Assembly (NCBI RefSeq): GCF_010389155.1
Contig: NC_057763.1
Location: 5,704,649 to 5,768,648 of the forward strand
Length of the DNA: 64,000 nt
Source: Erigeron canadensis
Taxonomy: Eukaryota > Streptophyta > Magnoliopsida > Asterales > Asteraceae
Direction of reading: 5' to 3'
Positions 46,001-58,554 of this stretch are shown piece after piece. Each line of letters opens with the position of its first letter. Positions within the stretch are counted from its first letter, which is position 1. The notes beneath the pieces are model-generated. The model was not told the origin of the DNA, did no database searches, and was given only the letters and a program-made list of their open reading frames with translations. A program made the translations under genes and the position numbers.

Positions 46001-46100
46001 ATTAACAAGATATCACATTATAAGATAAATATATCACTTGATCCAAAATATAATATTAACTTTGCAATTCTAGAATAAAATCCATATAAGACATATCATT

Positions 46101-47813
46101 CGATCTATCAAAATTACTAAATATTTTCTCAAACATGTTTCTCATGATAAATTTATACGAACACTTATAAATCCTCCAAATAATAATTATAATACACTCC
46201 AAATATAATTCCCACTGTAGCTAATAAGAACATTATAAGTGAGAAGACATCTTTTATACCAAATATATATATATATTATCAACGAATTAACAAGATATCT
46301 CATCATAAGAGAAAGATTAATAAGTACACACGACTTAGTCCCACATACATGAGATACAATCGTCTCTTCTACCATTCGCATGTTCATTCACTTTACTATA
46401 TTACCATTTATTATAATGATCAATCGGGTATCATGCATGGTAATTTTTCTCTAACAATGTTTTGTACATCGATCATTATTAACTAATAATCAAAAGAACA
46501 TGCGACATTAAAAAAAAAATTTAAGTAAACATATACATCTGTATCATGCAAAGTCAAACATATGAACATATATTGGTTACCATTACTAATTTGCATAAGT
46601 TTCATTCATCATTAATATTAAGCCATAGAATTTAGATTGCAAATATGAGGTGGCTCGATGACATAACCAAATATTAAAGTTTTAATTTAGACATATAGCT
46701 TCCTTACGACTTAATTATCTATTAAGATTGATTGACTCAAAAACATTAAACGTTTATTTTGGTCACAACTATCCAAAGTTATTCAGCCACAGATTTTTAA
46801 TCACAATGATTGACTTACTTTTATCACATGACAAATTCAATAGAACTTATAGTATAACGTTAGATACCATGTTTATTAAAACCACATATTATCCTACATC
46901 TTAAAAATATGACTGCAAATTCGTGTACTTGTAATAGACAAACACTTCTAAATAGCTTCTTTAACATAAAGTCATAAATAACATCGTACACAAAACATAA
47001 ATATGTCTTGTTTACATATAAGATAACTTAATTAAACAACTTGTGTTATATATGATATGTCCTATTCTTATTTAATAGATATACTCTGCAACATTCATGG
47101 GACTTTTACAACAATCATATAGGTAGATCAAGATAAAATATTTAAAATTAATAGTATACTTGACTATATGTCTCAATTATTCAAAGATAACTAATATATT
47201 TTATGCATATAAGGAATATAAAAAACCAGATTTAGATAAATCTAGACAACATAAAGAATCAAATAATTACCTCAATGGAATTGCCAAGGGGCTCATACTT
47301 TTAGTTAAGATGTCCTTAACTCAATTAACTGTACCTCAAAGCAAATTTAAACCCCTCTGTCTTGAAGATATGTATGCCCAGATTAATGCTTGCCTCTACC
47401 AGCCTATTCCCATAGTGTGGGGTTTGGATCGGCTTTGATCATTGAATCAAAAAATCGGACTTACAAAAGCAATTCATATAAAAATTAACCTTAACCAAAT
47501 ACATACTCTTTTGATCGAATGAAACAAAACAAACAAAAATAAGATTTTTTTTTTCTTGGGACTAAGTAAAATAAATCAAACGAAAACCAAAACGATTAAC
47601 AAATTCATGTCGTAAAGAAAAAACCGATAAGTAATATGTGACGACAAATAATAATTTATGATAACTTCTTTGCTATCTATATAAATTATGTTGTTGAATT
47701 GTAAATTTCTATTAGTGGAAGGGGCATTAGTGTCAATTAGACTTATGTGTAAATATCCCCTTCCACCCCCATTTTGTAACTAATACTTTCATATAATAAA
47801 ATCCAATTACTTA
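46101..47813. other. AT-rich stretch, perhaps the decayed 5' half of the old Copia
   Basis: No motif I can name. A short open frame at 47160-47438 has no recognised features. A GC-richer block at 47270-47440 (ATGCTTGCCTCTACCAGCC) could be part of an old gene or element. Confidence 0.4.
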
Positions 47814-47940
47814 CTCCCTCCGTCCCATATTAAATGTTCAATTTTGACTTGTCAAGTTTTCTGCTTTAAACTTTGACCGTAAATATATTGGTATATATAT
47901 ATATATAATTATTAAAACAGTAGTTAACCGGACGATTATA
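47814..47940 (+). mobile_element. Stowaway/Mariner-type terminus
   Basis: CTCCCTCCGTCCCATATTAA preceded by TA (47812-47813) is the classic Stowaway terminal inverted repeat. TTTGACTTGTCAA-type sequence follows. I did not find the matching right end (GGGACGGAGGGAG), so this is a truncated or solitary end. Confidence 0.65.
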
Positions 47941-50005
47941 AGGCGTATTCAATTTAAATCTATGTTAAAAACTTGCCACCTAGGATTGTATGGCATCTTC
48001 ACAACTTTTATACAATATTTAATGTTATTGATGAAAAAAACTTCACGCGGACCATGAACTAGCTCGCCCGGTACTTGAGTGACCCGTTTAATCAAACCCA
48101 ATTCTTCAATTCGTGTTAAGCTTTTTAACCCTACATCCCAATTTCTTACGACTCTTCTCAACTAGGTTTGCATTCCTAATTCTTTGTATTTTTCATCCAG
48201 AATGATACATGGGTGTTATTCCAAATTGGGTTTCCTTTTCATCTCTCTTCTGACAAAAGTAATAGGCTGTAGATTTCCATTGTCAGTATGTACTTATTCT
48301 TTTATTCTAACTTGCTTTATATTTGCTGGATCAATTTGTTTATTAGAGTTTATTTTAAATTTTCACTATGTTAATTTTAGTTTAAGTTTATTTAGGTGTA
48401 ATTTGTTTAATTTAATTTTAACAAGTTAGATACCACATATTTATGTATGAGAATGCATTTTCAATGATTGGTAGTTTTATCAACTTTGAGTAATCGCTAG
48501 CAATAATTTGTCCCATCATACTTTCTGATGCTACTAAATGTGGGTTGTTATTGCTTGATTTAGATTCTTTATAGCTCTATGAGATGATACCAGTAACTCA
48601 ATAAGTAATGATCACAGATTTATATGTATTTGGGTCAACTAGGAGGTTATTTGACCACCATCTTTTTTGAGCATGTTTGTTAGTTTCATTTGATTCAAGG
48701 ACGTAAACAAGGCTACAACAATTTGTTCTCTTATGTTGGTGTAAAAAAATTTAAGGCTGCTTCATTTAAATCTCATGTGTTTGTAGTTTGAATTGCCAGA
48801 GGATGCAACGTCACTTATGAAGAAGATTTCAGCTATCCGTGATGTCTATTTGAAGGTAAATATTGTAGTTTCTATGTGTTGTTATCAACAACTCATTCCT
48901 TTTCTATGTTAAAGGAATCCAGTTCCTTTAAATTCTTTTAACAGGTGGGGGTAACCATGACTGCGAAAAAGTGTATTTTCAACCCGTAGTGAAGCATTCA
49001 ATACCACAAGTGTGCATGTTATTAACCAATTATTTAGTAGTCGTATCAATTTGTGTCGACATTTATCTCACAAGTGTCTAAAAAAATTAATTGTTGCTAA
49101 AACCGTGATGGGTCAAATGGGTTGCAAGTGGATCAAAATCTATCTAAATAGCATTTAACCTCCTGAAGTACTTTATTCAATGATGAAGTACCTAAAAAAG
49201 TTGGTTTTGCAATCATAATTTTAATATAATCTCAAGTGTTCTTAAAATAATGAATCAAAAAGTATTTATGCTTATATAGGTCAATGTGAAACCATTTTGA
49301 AATCTTACCCAACCCGTCCAACCCTCCCTTCTTACCTGCCTTTCTACCCCTACCTTTCTAATCACATCTGGATTGTCTTCTTGAGTCTTGACAAGCTTTA
49401 CATATTCCAGATAAAAGTAGGAGGAGTTGAAGATGCAAATGACTGAAGTCCATGCAATAATAATAAAAGAACGTGCAGTCTTCAAACATGATTATGTTTT
49501 ACTCCAACTTATACTCTGGATATTCAATTCTTCTGGTGCATTGGAGCAACCCACGAAATATCATAAAAAGATTGCTCACGGTTGTTGAGTCATGGATTCG
49601 CTGAGAGACTCAACGAGCAACTTCATCAGCGAGCTCTCAGCGACTATCAATTATCTTCAAGTTAAAGGATAAGTTCAATGACTCACTGCCTTGTTTCTGT
49701 AAGTCAAATATGGGCGGGAAAATGAAGATAAGAAGACTGGTCCCAAGGACACGTGTTGATAGATCAAGAAGGAGCCATGTGACCTTGTACCGTTCTGGTA
49801 CTAAGGAGTTTCTTTTTGATGCCGTTTTGGGAAAGAAACATGATGAAGAAAAGAGAACTTGTAAGTCCCAACTATATAATAGATGAGTACTGAAGACACC
49901 TCTATGTTGATGGTGAAATAACTTTGCAACACGTTCAGTGGATCTGGTTGAGACCAGTTGAAGTGAACAGTGTACCAGGTTAACTGGAAGGTTTACTTAT
50001 TTAGG
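47941..50005. other. Spacer with one exon-like segment
   Basis: 48787-48855 encodes FELPEDATSLMKKISAIRDV plus YLK between TAG and GTAAAT, that is, between an acceptor-like AG and a donor-like GT. It is a plausible 23-codon exon or exon relic, but I do not recognise the protein and find no convincing neighbouring exons. The minus frame at 47949-48161 is unassigned. AACTGG/CCAGTT words at 49950-49990 may mean that the Sirevirus LTR to the right extends further left than I placed it. Confidence 0.35.
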
Positions 50006-50830
50006 TGACAATACAATAAGTAAATAACAATGCAATAAAGTAAATAACTTGTAAGTAAATGGTTAGACAATATGTATTTTTCACGTGTATTTTATTTATT
50101 AACTTTAAATAAAATACAAGGTTGTTGCGGAACCAAGATAATACAAAAGTCTAAATATCCTAACAACCTATGAAATACAATTGATCTAATACTCGGAAAT
50201 TCTCTTAACAATCGAAACACTTAGAGTTGTGAAATGTTCCTTTTTGCGATTGAGAGAATATTGCACAAGTTTACCAAGAATATTGCAAGAGTCTGAATAT
50301 GCAAAGTTAATTCTTGATGGTGCAAGGACCTTTATTTATAGTCGAAGGTTGAGCATTGGGATCTCAACTTCGACGTACAAATATGGTTGACAACACACAA
50401 AGAATTAATATTTAATTCTTGTGTATGCTAAATAAAGTAAGACAGAATGTCACTTTATTCAACCACTTTACATTTATGCTCCTTTAACCAAAGACAAAAT
50501 TTATTGTCCGGGTAAAAGGATGTAAAGTAAAAGGTCCTCCTCGTAAACAGTGTAAAACTTTGTAAGTGCATTTACACTGATGGTCTCCAGTCCATTGATC
50601 TGATAGAATGTCAACTGGGCTTCGCTGCCATTGTCATTCTCTTTCTTCCGCTTGATGTCTTTGACTTCAACTGGAATGTCTTTAGGTGTGTTCTTCAGAT
50701 CTTTAACTGGAGGAAGTCTTCAGTTGCATAACTGTACATTGCAAGTAGACTTCTAATATTTATGGAAAATTCTTCGGTCTCCAGTTCCAACTGGAGAGGC
50801 TCCAGTTTTTAGTCAAAACTGGACCTAACA
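50006..50830 (-). repeat. 3' LTR of Sirevirus-like element A
   Basis: The minus strand begins TGTTAGGTCCAG right after the purine tract. The left end is placed at TGACAATACAATAAG by similarity to the LTR at 61045-61953 and is uncertain. Shared parts include CCGCAACAACCTTTGTATTT-type sequence and the promoter region. Confidence 0.7.
50331..50340 (-). promoter_or_regulatory. TATA-like box of Sirevirus A LTR
   Basis: TATAAATAAA on the minus strand within CTATAAATAAAGGTCC. The corresponding site in the second LTR is at 61447-61455. Confidence 0.5.
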
Positions 50831-51104
50831 AATTCCCCCTAATTTTCCTGAAATATTGCCATGTTTTTTCAAACTTGTTTCTATACAAGTGTATGTTTGA
50901 AAAACTTGTGTTTGATAAAACCTATTAATTTTCCAAGGCATTTTTTTAGACCATTAAATGCCTTGGGTTCAATTTTAATTGTTTGTAGATCTTATCAACT
51001 ATCCAACTTGTGGCTTACAATTTGGCAACTTGTATTTACAATAATTTTACAAAAGTTACAAGAAATGTAAATAAAATTACAAGCAGATAGATTAGAAGGA
51101 AAAC

Positions 51105-54100
51105 TTAAACAGATGGCCCTTCGCCAGTTTTCCTCCTCTTAGCAACCGATGAGATAGGTTGTTTGTCCTCTGGATCTAAGTTCAATCTTTCTTCAACACT
51201 TTCCTTGAACTTGATCAGGTTTTGATGCACATATATCCAACCTTTTTCAACCTTGTTCTTTTGTTGCCATGTCTCCAACAGATTCAACATTTCCACCTGC
51301 TCAGTATGCCCATACTGATGAACATCGGGATTCTCAGTTTTAAGCATTGGTCCATTGAAGTATTGAAGTGCAACCACAAAGTGCCTTTGTCCAGGTTTGA
51401 GTGTAACTTTAGTCTCTGTGATTTTACGTGGATGATATCTTCGCTGAAGGACTGCAGTTAAGTATGCACGTCCATCAGATTCATTAACCAGCTTGATCTG
51501 GGCAGTGCTCAGTTTTTGCACAGCAGCTCGGATATCTTCAGTTGTAGGCTCATTGGGTTCCAACCAAGTCCTCAGATTTGCATCCCTTGGCAAGGGTTTA
51601 GGCTTTGATTTATTCTTGGACTTGGGTGGGTTCAACACTTGTTTAACCACCTTCTTTACATGCTCAGTTCTCTTCAGAATCCCTTCAGTTCTAACATCCT
51701 TGGCCTTCTCCATTGATAAATTCAAATTTCTGGCATCATGTTTAGCTTCATCATCAGGATAGTCTTTGTCAAGATCGATTTCAATCATTTCATTCACCAT
51801 TCCCACTATCCTTAGGTCACTCCGTCTTGTATTGCTCCAGTGTAATGCCCAACAGATTAGCATCACTTACATCCAGTATGCCTAATCCTTGCAATTGAAC
51901 CCTTGAAACCAGTAGATTGGTTTTCTCTTGTTTCTTTCTTTCTTTAATAGCATCACCAATTCTAGCTAGTCTCTTGCTATCAGATTCAGTCACTAGAGGA
52001 AGCTGATCAGGATTTCTAATTTCCAGCAAAGGTAAATCAGTGGCCGGCTGGGCAGATTCATCCGTTGCAATTGCTTTGCCCTTATCAATATTCCCTCTAT
52101 CACCAGCATCATCAAACATTTCAATTATTTGCTCACCAGCATCAGTACTGGTGGCAACAGCAACCTGGCTAGAGTCAGTACTAGCCGCAGCAACTACCAA
52201 CTCTTTTCCTAGCACCTGAACCTGGAGTTTCAATAACAGTGTGGGGTGCATGAACAGATCTTCCCCCCTTGGCAGCATCTAGTCGTCTTCTTATGGCTTC
52301 AAAATCACTTTGACTAGATGGTAAGCGATCTAGAGGCTGCCACGACCCCATGTTCTTGCACTCCTTGAAAACTCCACAAATCATGCGAAATATCCTCCAC
52401 AAATGATTAATACTTGAGACTGAGTCAAGACATTGCCACTGGTTTGGTCAAGACTAGTCTGAATTGCTTTAAGTATAACATGATCATCTGGAGAGAGCCC
52501 AGTTGCAACAACTTCCTTCACAACTTCTTTTTCCTTCTCTTTACCAGCTTCAGTTGTCAGTTTGTTAATGGCCTTGGTGTGATCAGATACCTTGGTGGCT
52601 AATGTATCAAGACTGCCCCTCAACTGATTGATCTCAGATGTAATTGGTGTTAGATCAACCTGGGGCGCGACAATCTTGGTGATTTCAGACATCAATTTTT
52701 CAATTAATTGTTGCTCTCTGGAAGCCAAGGTATCATCAATCTCTTGACCAACTGAAGAGGCCAACTGGTTTCCAAGCTCAGTCACATCAAGACCAGGTTT
52801 TTCAACAAGAGCTTTAACCTGTCTTTCCAGTTCCTTAACCTCTGAAGATCTGACAGTGTTGCCCAGCAGGTTGGTGATGGATGTATGCACTTTTGTTTGA
52901 GTTAAGTCAAAAGCCTCCTTTAATGATGTTGCAAGCAAATTGGAGCTGGTGACTAACACGTTGAGCTTGTTAAATACCAAGTCCTCATTGCATAAGAACT
53001 TGTTTATCCCCAAATCGACCACTTTGATGTTTGTCATGTGTTCCTTGTGGTATTTGGAGAGGGACTTAGTATTTCTGTCAAGTATCTTTTGAATATCCTG
53101 CATCCTCGAAAAAAGGTTTTGGATATGGGATTGGAAAAATACAAATTGACTTTCGAGTGACGGAGGGGAAGTTGTCACTGGACTAGCTCTGAATGCTACA
53201 GACGCAACTGGACGAGGTAGAACAATAGAGGGTTCTCCAGTTGTTGTAGCACCAGATGAAGAAAGAGGAGTTGTTGAAGAAAGAAGGGGAAAAGATTCAA
53301 CTTGTCATTCATGCTGAGAATACTCAGGCGTGAACGACGGCGACGGTGGTGTAAGAATGTGTCTATTTCTAGGCACATTCAAGGAGGTTAATGGTTGTCT
53401 GGGGGGAAGTGGTGGAATTTCAGTGAGCATTGAAAAGTCTTGCGAAACTGAAATTGTTGATTCTAGGGGCCGATCAGAAAAGGAAGGGAGCTGATCATGT
53501 ACAGATGCATCAGCCATTTCCTGATCAGATTGTGTTCCTTCTGAATCCGAAGACTCCAGTTGGAACTCATCCTCATTTACGCCTAGATCCATAAATGATA
53601 GGGATGGCTGAACAACTTGTTCAGACTCCTGATGACCAGTTTTAGTTGCCTGAATGGTTTCATCAGTTGGGGGATCCATTGCCAAAGCATTTTCTCCCTG
53701 GAAAGAGGTCACTGGTGCCTCAACCACAACTGCTCGATCCTCAGCTGTAGTATCATGGGCCATAGAGTCTGGAACCTCGATCTCCAGTTGTGACTGGCCA
53801 GAGACTTCGTCAGTTCGTGCAATCAGAGTGTCAGAAGTTTGGTTCTCCAAGTTTGGTGCTGACACGGACTCTAATCTAGGTTGGGCTGACCCAGTTACAT
53901 CTTCACCACCCTCACTTATAGAAGTCATGAGGGTGGTTGCTTGCGGTTCATCCCTTTGACAATCTTCAGTTGCTTGTTGGGAAGCAACTGAAGGGCTGGC
54001 CTGGGTACTAACGTCAGTGGCACGGGCTGACTGTTTCCTAAGACGTTTGTTTCTTTTTGCCTTGGGAACTACCTGGGCCCCTGTTGAGAGGTTTCCAGGG

Positions 54101-55106
54101 TACACAGTTAATGGAACTGACACGCTGGAGCTGGTGGGGATAGACTGTTGCCCAGGTTCGGTAATCGTCACAATACCAGCAGACGGACTGGTGGGTCCCT
54201 TCATTATTTTGAGGCCCACCCAGTTGTCTTTCCAAGGCACCTTGGACTGGTGCGTCGGTTTTAGAGAATGCCAACAATATTCTTTGGGGAATCTGGATTT
54301 CATTTACATCAAACACTAAATTGAGTGTTCTTGTATTCTTCTCTGCCCAAAATTAACCTAAAACAGAGGGATAGAAATCGAGAAAAAGGAATGCATGATC
54401 CGCTGTTGCCTTTCAACTTAAAAACTAGGCTTCTGAATAAAATATTTGCGAAATCTACCCTCAAGCCATTCCACAGGCAGTATGCCATCTCTGCCTGGAA
54501 GGAGTTAATCTGGTCCAGTTCACCAAAACTCCCACCCATACTTTCAACCAAGTGAATGAAAAAGTACCTCCAGGATGGAGTGAGGCCTTTCATTGTCATG
54601 GAACCCTTGGTTTTCAATACCCCATTCTCCAGGATCTCCTTGTTTCCCATATCTAGAAGTACCTGGCGAAAATTGATATTGCGGGATATTGTAACTGGAG
54701 ACTCACCATTTCTCCAGTAGTTGAAGTGTAGGGCGTCCCTCAACGTTTCAGAAGTGATGGTACACTTGACTGAACCATCCTTTAGAATAAAGGAGATGGA
54801 TGAACAGTCATCGGAAAGAGTAGCGGTGTACCAGAACTCACACAAGTAGTCATGATACATCTTGTGTGGGTTTAAAGAGAAGGTCTCGCCGATGGGAGAA
54901 TCACGAAGAAAGGATTGGATTCTCCCAATGAGGATATCGGCGGCCTGTTGCCCTTTTAAACTGGCCATGGGGTTATTTGGGTTTAATTTAATTAATTTAG
55001 AATTAATAGGGGCACCCACGGCGTGTTTAACATTTACAGATGGATTATACTCGACGATGAGAAGATTCACATCACGAGTACGAGAGGAAGAAGCTTTAGG
55101 AGCCAT
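51105..55106 (-). pseudogene. Sirevirus env-like region (about 1300 codons, broken)
   Basis: The likely start is MAPKASSSRTRDVNLL at 55106, not the upstream in-frame Met. The first 260 residues are globular (YHDYLCEFWYTATL, SRFLSLCFRLILGREEY), a region typical of the open frame that follows pol in Sireviruses. Then come a long Ser/Thr/Pro/Glu-rich acidic stretch (54300-53305), a coiled-coil-like part (53178-52400: LERQVKALVEKPGLD, EQQLIEKLMSEITKI) and a basic C-terminus (VAKRRKTGEGPSV, stop). Damage: frameshift near 54300, in-frame TGA near 53305, frameshifts near 52385, 52230 and 51840. I see no clear signal peptide or membrane anchor. The function of such frames is not established. Confidence 0.75.
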
Positions 55107-55844
55107 TTGTAAACGATTTGAAACTGAAATTGAGTGTTTTGGAATTAGGGTTCTTGATTTATTGAGAAGAGAGGGAAAAGAAGCAATTGTTGATGATTGG
55201 AATTGAATAAAGGAATGTGAAACAAAAGTAAATGTGTTCGGAGTAAATAAGGGGTATTTATAAGCTGGATTCACAATCCCAAAGAATAACCAAGAATATT
55301 TAATTACCAAAACTAAAAAAAGATATTTATAAATGTTTCTTTGAATTTTGAAGCAAAAATTAAATTCTTGGTGTCAGCATTAAATGCTACGACGGCTTGT
55401 ATACCCACTCGCCACTATCTTTTCACAATCCCAATAAAAAGTGTATCTTTTTACAACATGGTGATGACACGTCATGTGACAGTTGTGAGTGGGTTAAAAC
55501 ACTCGAGTACCATCACGTGTCACAAAAATTGACCAAGTATTCTTACCATTATGAAAATCTGGTTGACCTCCAGTTTAAGACAAGAACAAACATGTATACT
55601 GGAGGATTAGTCGAGTGCCAGTTTCAATAGGAGAGCTCTCCAGTTGCAGTTTTTCAAACAAAAGCAATTTTAGTCAGAAAAATATTTTGAGTCTTTTCCC
55701 CTTAGAATGATGACAAGATGTCAATTAGTGCCAGGATAGTATCACAAAGGCGTTCGATAGCCTGGCGAGTAAAGATCATCTGGACCTCCTTCAATGGAGA
55801 ACTTCATCAGTGTCACTGGTGCGTTCATAACAAATTCTCCAGTT
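55107..55844. other. Spacer between Sirevirus pol and env-like region
   Basis: About 740 bp containing several CTCCAGTT / ACTGGAG words (55567, 55603, 55636, 55840) and no frame I can support. Confidence 0.5.
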
Positions 55845-56704
55845 TCAAGGATTTAGCATTCCCAATTCGCTGATAAGATGTTTAAAAGTTTTCTCATCGA
55901 GAGGTTTTGTAAAAACATTAGCTAATTGTTTGTCAGTGGGGATGAAATGAATTTCAATGTCTCCTTTCATAACATGATCACGAATGAAATGATACCTGAT
56001 GTCAATATGCTTTGTTTTGGAGTGCATCATTGGGTTGTGAGAAATAGCAATTGCACTGGTGTTGTCACAAAAGATTGGTGTTCTTTTATATTTTAGATCG
56101 TAGTCTAATAACTGGTTCTTGATCCAGAGAATCTGGGCATAGCAACTGGCCGCAGAAATGTACTCTGTTTCTGCAGTGGACATAGAGACCGAAGTCTGCT
56201 GCTTACTGGTCCAACTCACCAGTTTTCCTCCAAGGAAATGACAACCACCGGTTATTGATTTTCTATCAATCTTACAATCTGCATGATCTGAATCTGAATA
56301 ACCCATTAGATCTAACCCTGAGCCTTTGGGATACCAAAGACTAAGGCTAGGACACCCTTTTAGGTATCTGAAGATGCGCTTAACAACATGCAAATGTGAT
56401 TCTTTTGGGTTAGCCTGAAATCTGGCACATAACATGTTTCAAACATTATATCTGGTCGACTGGCAGTTAAATACATCAGTGAACCAAGCATTCCACGATA
56501 TTCTTTTTGGTCCACTGATTTGCCATTTGGGCCAGAGTCCAAATTCAATGGTGTTGCAATTGGTGTAGTTTTCGAAGGGATTAAATCATATTTGTATTTT
56601 CTTAACAAATCTCTGACATATTTTTCTTGGTTAATAAAAATACCATCTTTGGTTTGTTTAATTTGATGACCCAAGAAAAATGTTAACTCACCCGTTAAAC
56701 TCAT
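55845..56704 (-). pseudogene. Sirevirus A pol: end of RT and RNase H
   Basis: It starts in RT (GELTFFLGHQIKQTKDGIFI), continues YRGMLGSLMYLTASRPDIMF, then a one-base frameshift near 56440. RNase H follows with YSDSDHADCKIDRKSITGGC, STAETEYISAASC, FCDNTSAIAIS and KHIDIRYHFIRDHV, ending normally at VFTKPLDEKTFKHLISELGM plus LNP and a stop. These blocks are characteristic of the Sirevirus group. 5'-truncated at 56704. Confidence 0.88.
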
Positions 56705-57239
56705 TTATTTTTTATAACCTCAATGAATTTGATACATGTTAACATATTCAAAATTTTGAGCTAACCGATTAATTTGGTGGCCATTGAAGTCAGTTTATTT
56801 TTGTAACCATTGGACTAGATTTATTTGGTGGGATTTAGCTCATTGACCATTTAGTTTATTTGATTTTAAATCCTGAATTAAGTACTATTAATCTTTGTAT
56901 CATCAAACTCAGTATATTTAAACTCGGTGCAACATATCTAATTTGGTGTCATAATTTATCTCAGGTGAAACTTTAGTGGAACCGAAAATTATGGACATAT
57001 CTCATAAACATGGACTAATTCATTAATGTAATGTATTGTAATATAACTAAATATAGTTTGTAAGTTGTTTATGAGCATGGGATTAAAAATCAGTACTCAT
57101 CGAGTACATTTTAGCATAAAATTTAAATTTGGTTAACATGATCTAAAAACTAAATACACAATTTAAGTGTAACAAATATATATTAAGTCATCTAAAAGTC
57201 ATTAGTTTATTTAAATTAAAAATATAACTTAATATATAA
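56705..57239. other. AT-rich spacer
   Basis: Loosely repetitive ATTTGGTG / TTTATTTG words (56760-56960); no gene. Confidence 0.45.
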
Positions 57240-58236
57240 TTGGCATTTCTAGAGCTTAAGTCTCTACATAGAACTTACCTATCAACTATACGTATGATAG
57301 GTATCGTTGAGCATTCGCGTATCGTCTCTTTTGTTCACTACATACTTTCTAAAGGTGAGTTAGAGCCCCCTTTCTATTTAAACTATTTCTAAACGCGGGG
57401 TGAAAAGTATGAAACTAAAATGCTTCCCAATATAAATGCGACTTAATTAGAACTTACACTTGTATCTACATGTAACTTATAAGTTCTATGCATTTATATT
57501 CACATTGAGATGCCTTGTTATTGCTATTGAACCGTACATGCCAATAACTAGAACACTATTTTCTGTTGAGGAAATCCTGAAAGACGGTCATTTTGCTATT
57601 AACTCATTGGAGCCTAGGGTATTTATGAATAGCGCTATTTAGGGCAGGCCAACCCTCACTTGCCAGGTGGCACGTGCATAATATCGGACCTAACCCATGT
57701 ACTGATCATACGTGGGACTTATTGTGGAACGTTGGAACGGCCAAGGCTTAGCAATTTGAGCATCTCTTTCACACTGTTAATTATTATATCTTTCATTACA
57801 TAGTGAAATTGATATCTGTCCTGCGTTACTAGTAACTGCTATAGCTTACACTATAATTACATTAATTGTAATATACATTAATGATTCATTTTAATTGAAC
57901 ATGAAAACACTTGGCATGCAAAATCTGTAAGTCACTCAACTATTCTCGTAGTTGACTCTTTTACTCATACTTTTCAGGTAATCAGCAATAGACGCTTCTG
58001 TCAAGTTTCTCTACTCTTTTGAGCTTGAAGTCTTTTGCGTCTTTTGTCAATGTAAAATATTAACGTTAGTTTGTCCTACTTCGTTAATTATCTCGATCCT
58101 ATGTGATCTACTGTTTGTAACTAAAGGATCTACTTATGTAAGTCTTACTATTGCTATGTGTGTTATGATCTTGACTGTCGAGCAATGTACTATTTATCTG
58201 TACATCTTGCGTATTTCGCTTTAGCGGGGTGTGACA
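57240..58236 (+). repeat. LTR-like fragment (probable Gypsy solo or partial LTR)
   Basis: It ends GCGGGGTGTGACA, the usual plus-strand end of many plant Gypsy LTRs, but what follows (GTATGTC) is not a primer site, so this is a 3' or solo LTR. It includes AAAGGTGAGTTAGAGCCCCC, a layout seen in such LTRs. The left end is not defined. Confidence 0.35.
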
Positions 58237-58436
58237 GTATGTCTTTCAAGATATTCAATTTATTTAGTTATTTATATGAAATTCATAACTATATAGTATT
58301 ATCCCTATGATGTATAATGGCCGAGAAAACGGGTTTGGCCATGTGGTTTGCCATCTCGTGAGATACTAACAGAAAGTGAAACAAACATTATTTTGTTTTG
58401 ATTTATTCTTCTCATTAGATCATTAGCAGCACAGTT

Positions 58437-58540
58437 AAAAGGTATTTATTTTAATGATTCATGATTTAGCAAGTTTAGTATTGTTCCTCTGTTTGATTTA
58501 TCTTTTCGTCGTTGATCGTTCATTAAAATAAATACCTTTT
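58437..58540. repeat. Perfect 21-bp inverted repeat (hairpin) upstream of the FAR1-like exon
   Basis: Arms of AAAAGGTATTTATTTTAATG plus A at 58437-58457 and the exact reverse complement at 58520-58540, with a 62-base loop. It lies in sequence that would be an intron just before the exon at 58555. It could be a tiny MITE. Confidence 0.85.
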
Positions 58541-58554
58541 TCATTAATATGCAG

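Larger units (their letters stand above)
39723..46100 (-). mobile_element. Old Ty1/Copia element, minus strand, interrupted by Gypsy-2
   Basis: A short LTR-like block at 39723-39919 sits beside a purine tract. Right of it are highly decayed Copia pol scraps on the minus strand that continue on both sides of the Gypsy inserted at 41304-45655. The 5' LTR and gag were not found; decay prevents a firm right boundary, so 46100 is provisional. Confidence 0.65.
50006..56704 (-). mobile_element. Sirevirus-type Copia, 5'-truncated, with env-like region
   Basis: On the minus strand the order is end of RT plus RNase H (56704-55845), a spacer, a long env-like region (about 55106-51105), a purine tract (AATTAGGGGGAATTT) and the 3' LTR (50830-50006). 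A second ORF region between pol and the 3' LTR is the hallmark of the Sirevirus/Maximus lineage. Gag, protease, integrase and most of RT are missing beyond 56704. Frameshifts and stops break both coding regions. CCAGTT/AACTGG words recur through the whole element. Confidence 0.85.

Noticed and set aside
49570..49640. Repeated GAGTC/GACTC and GCGA words suggesting a hairpin regulatory element
   Set aside because: Short and imperfect; probably part of old LTR sequence.
53654..54319. Plus-strand open frames opposite the Sirevirus env-like region
   Set aside because: They are antisense shadows of the env-like frame.
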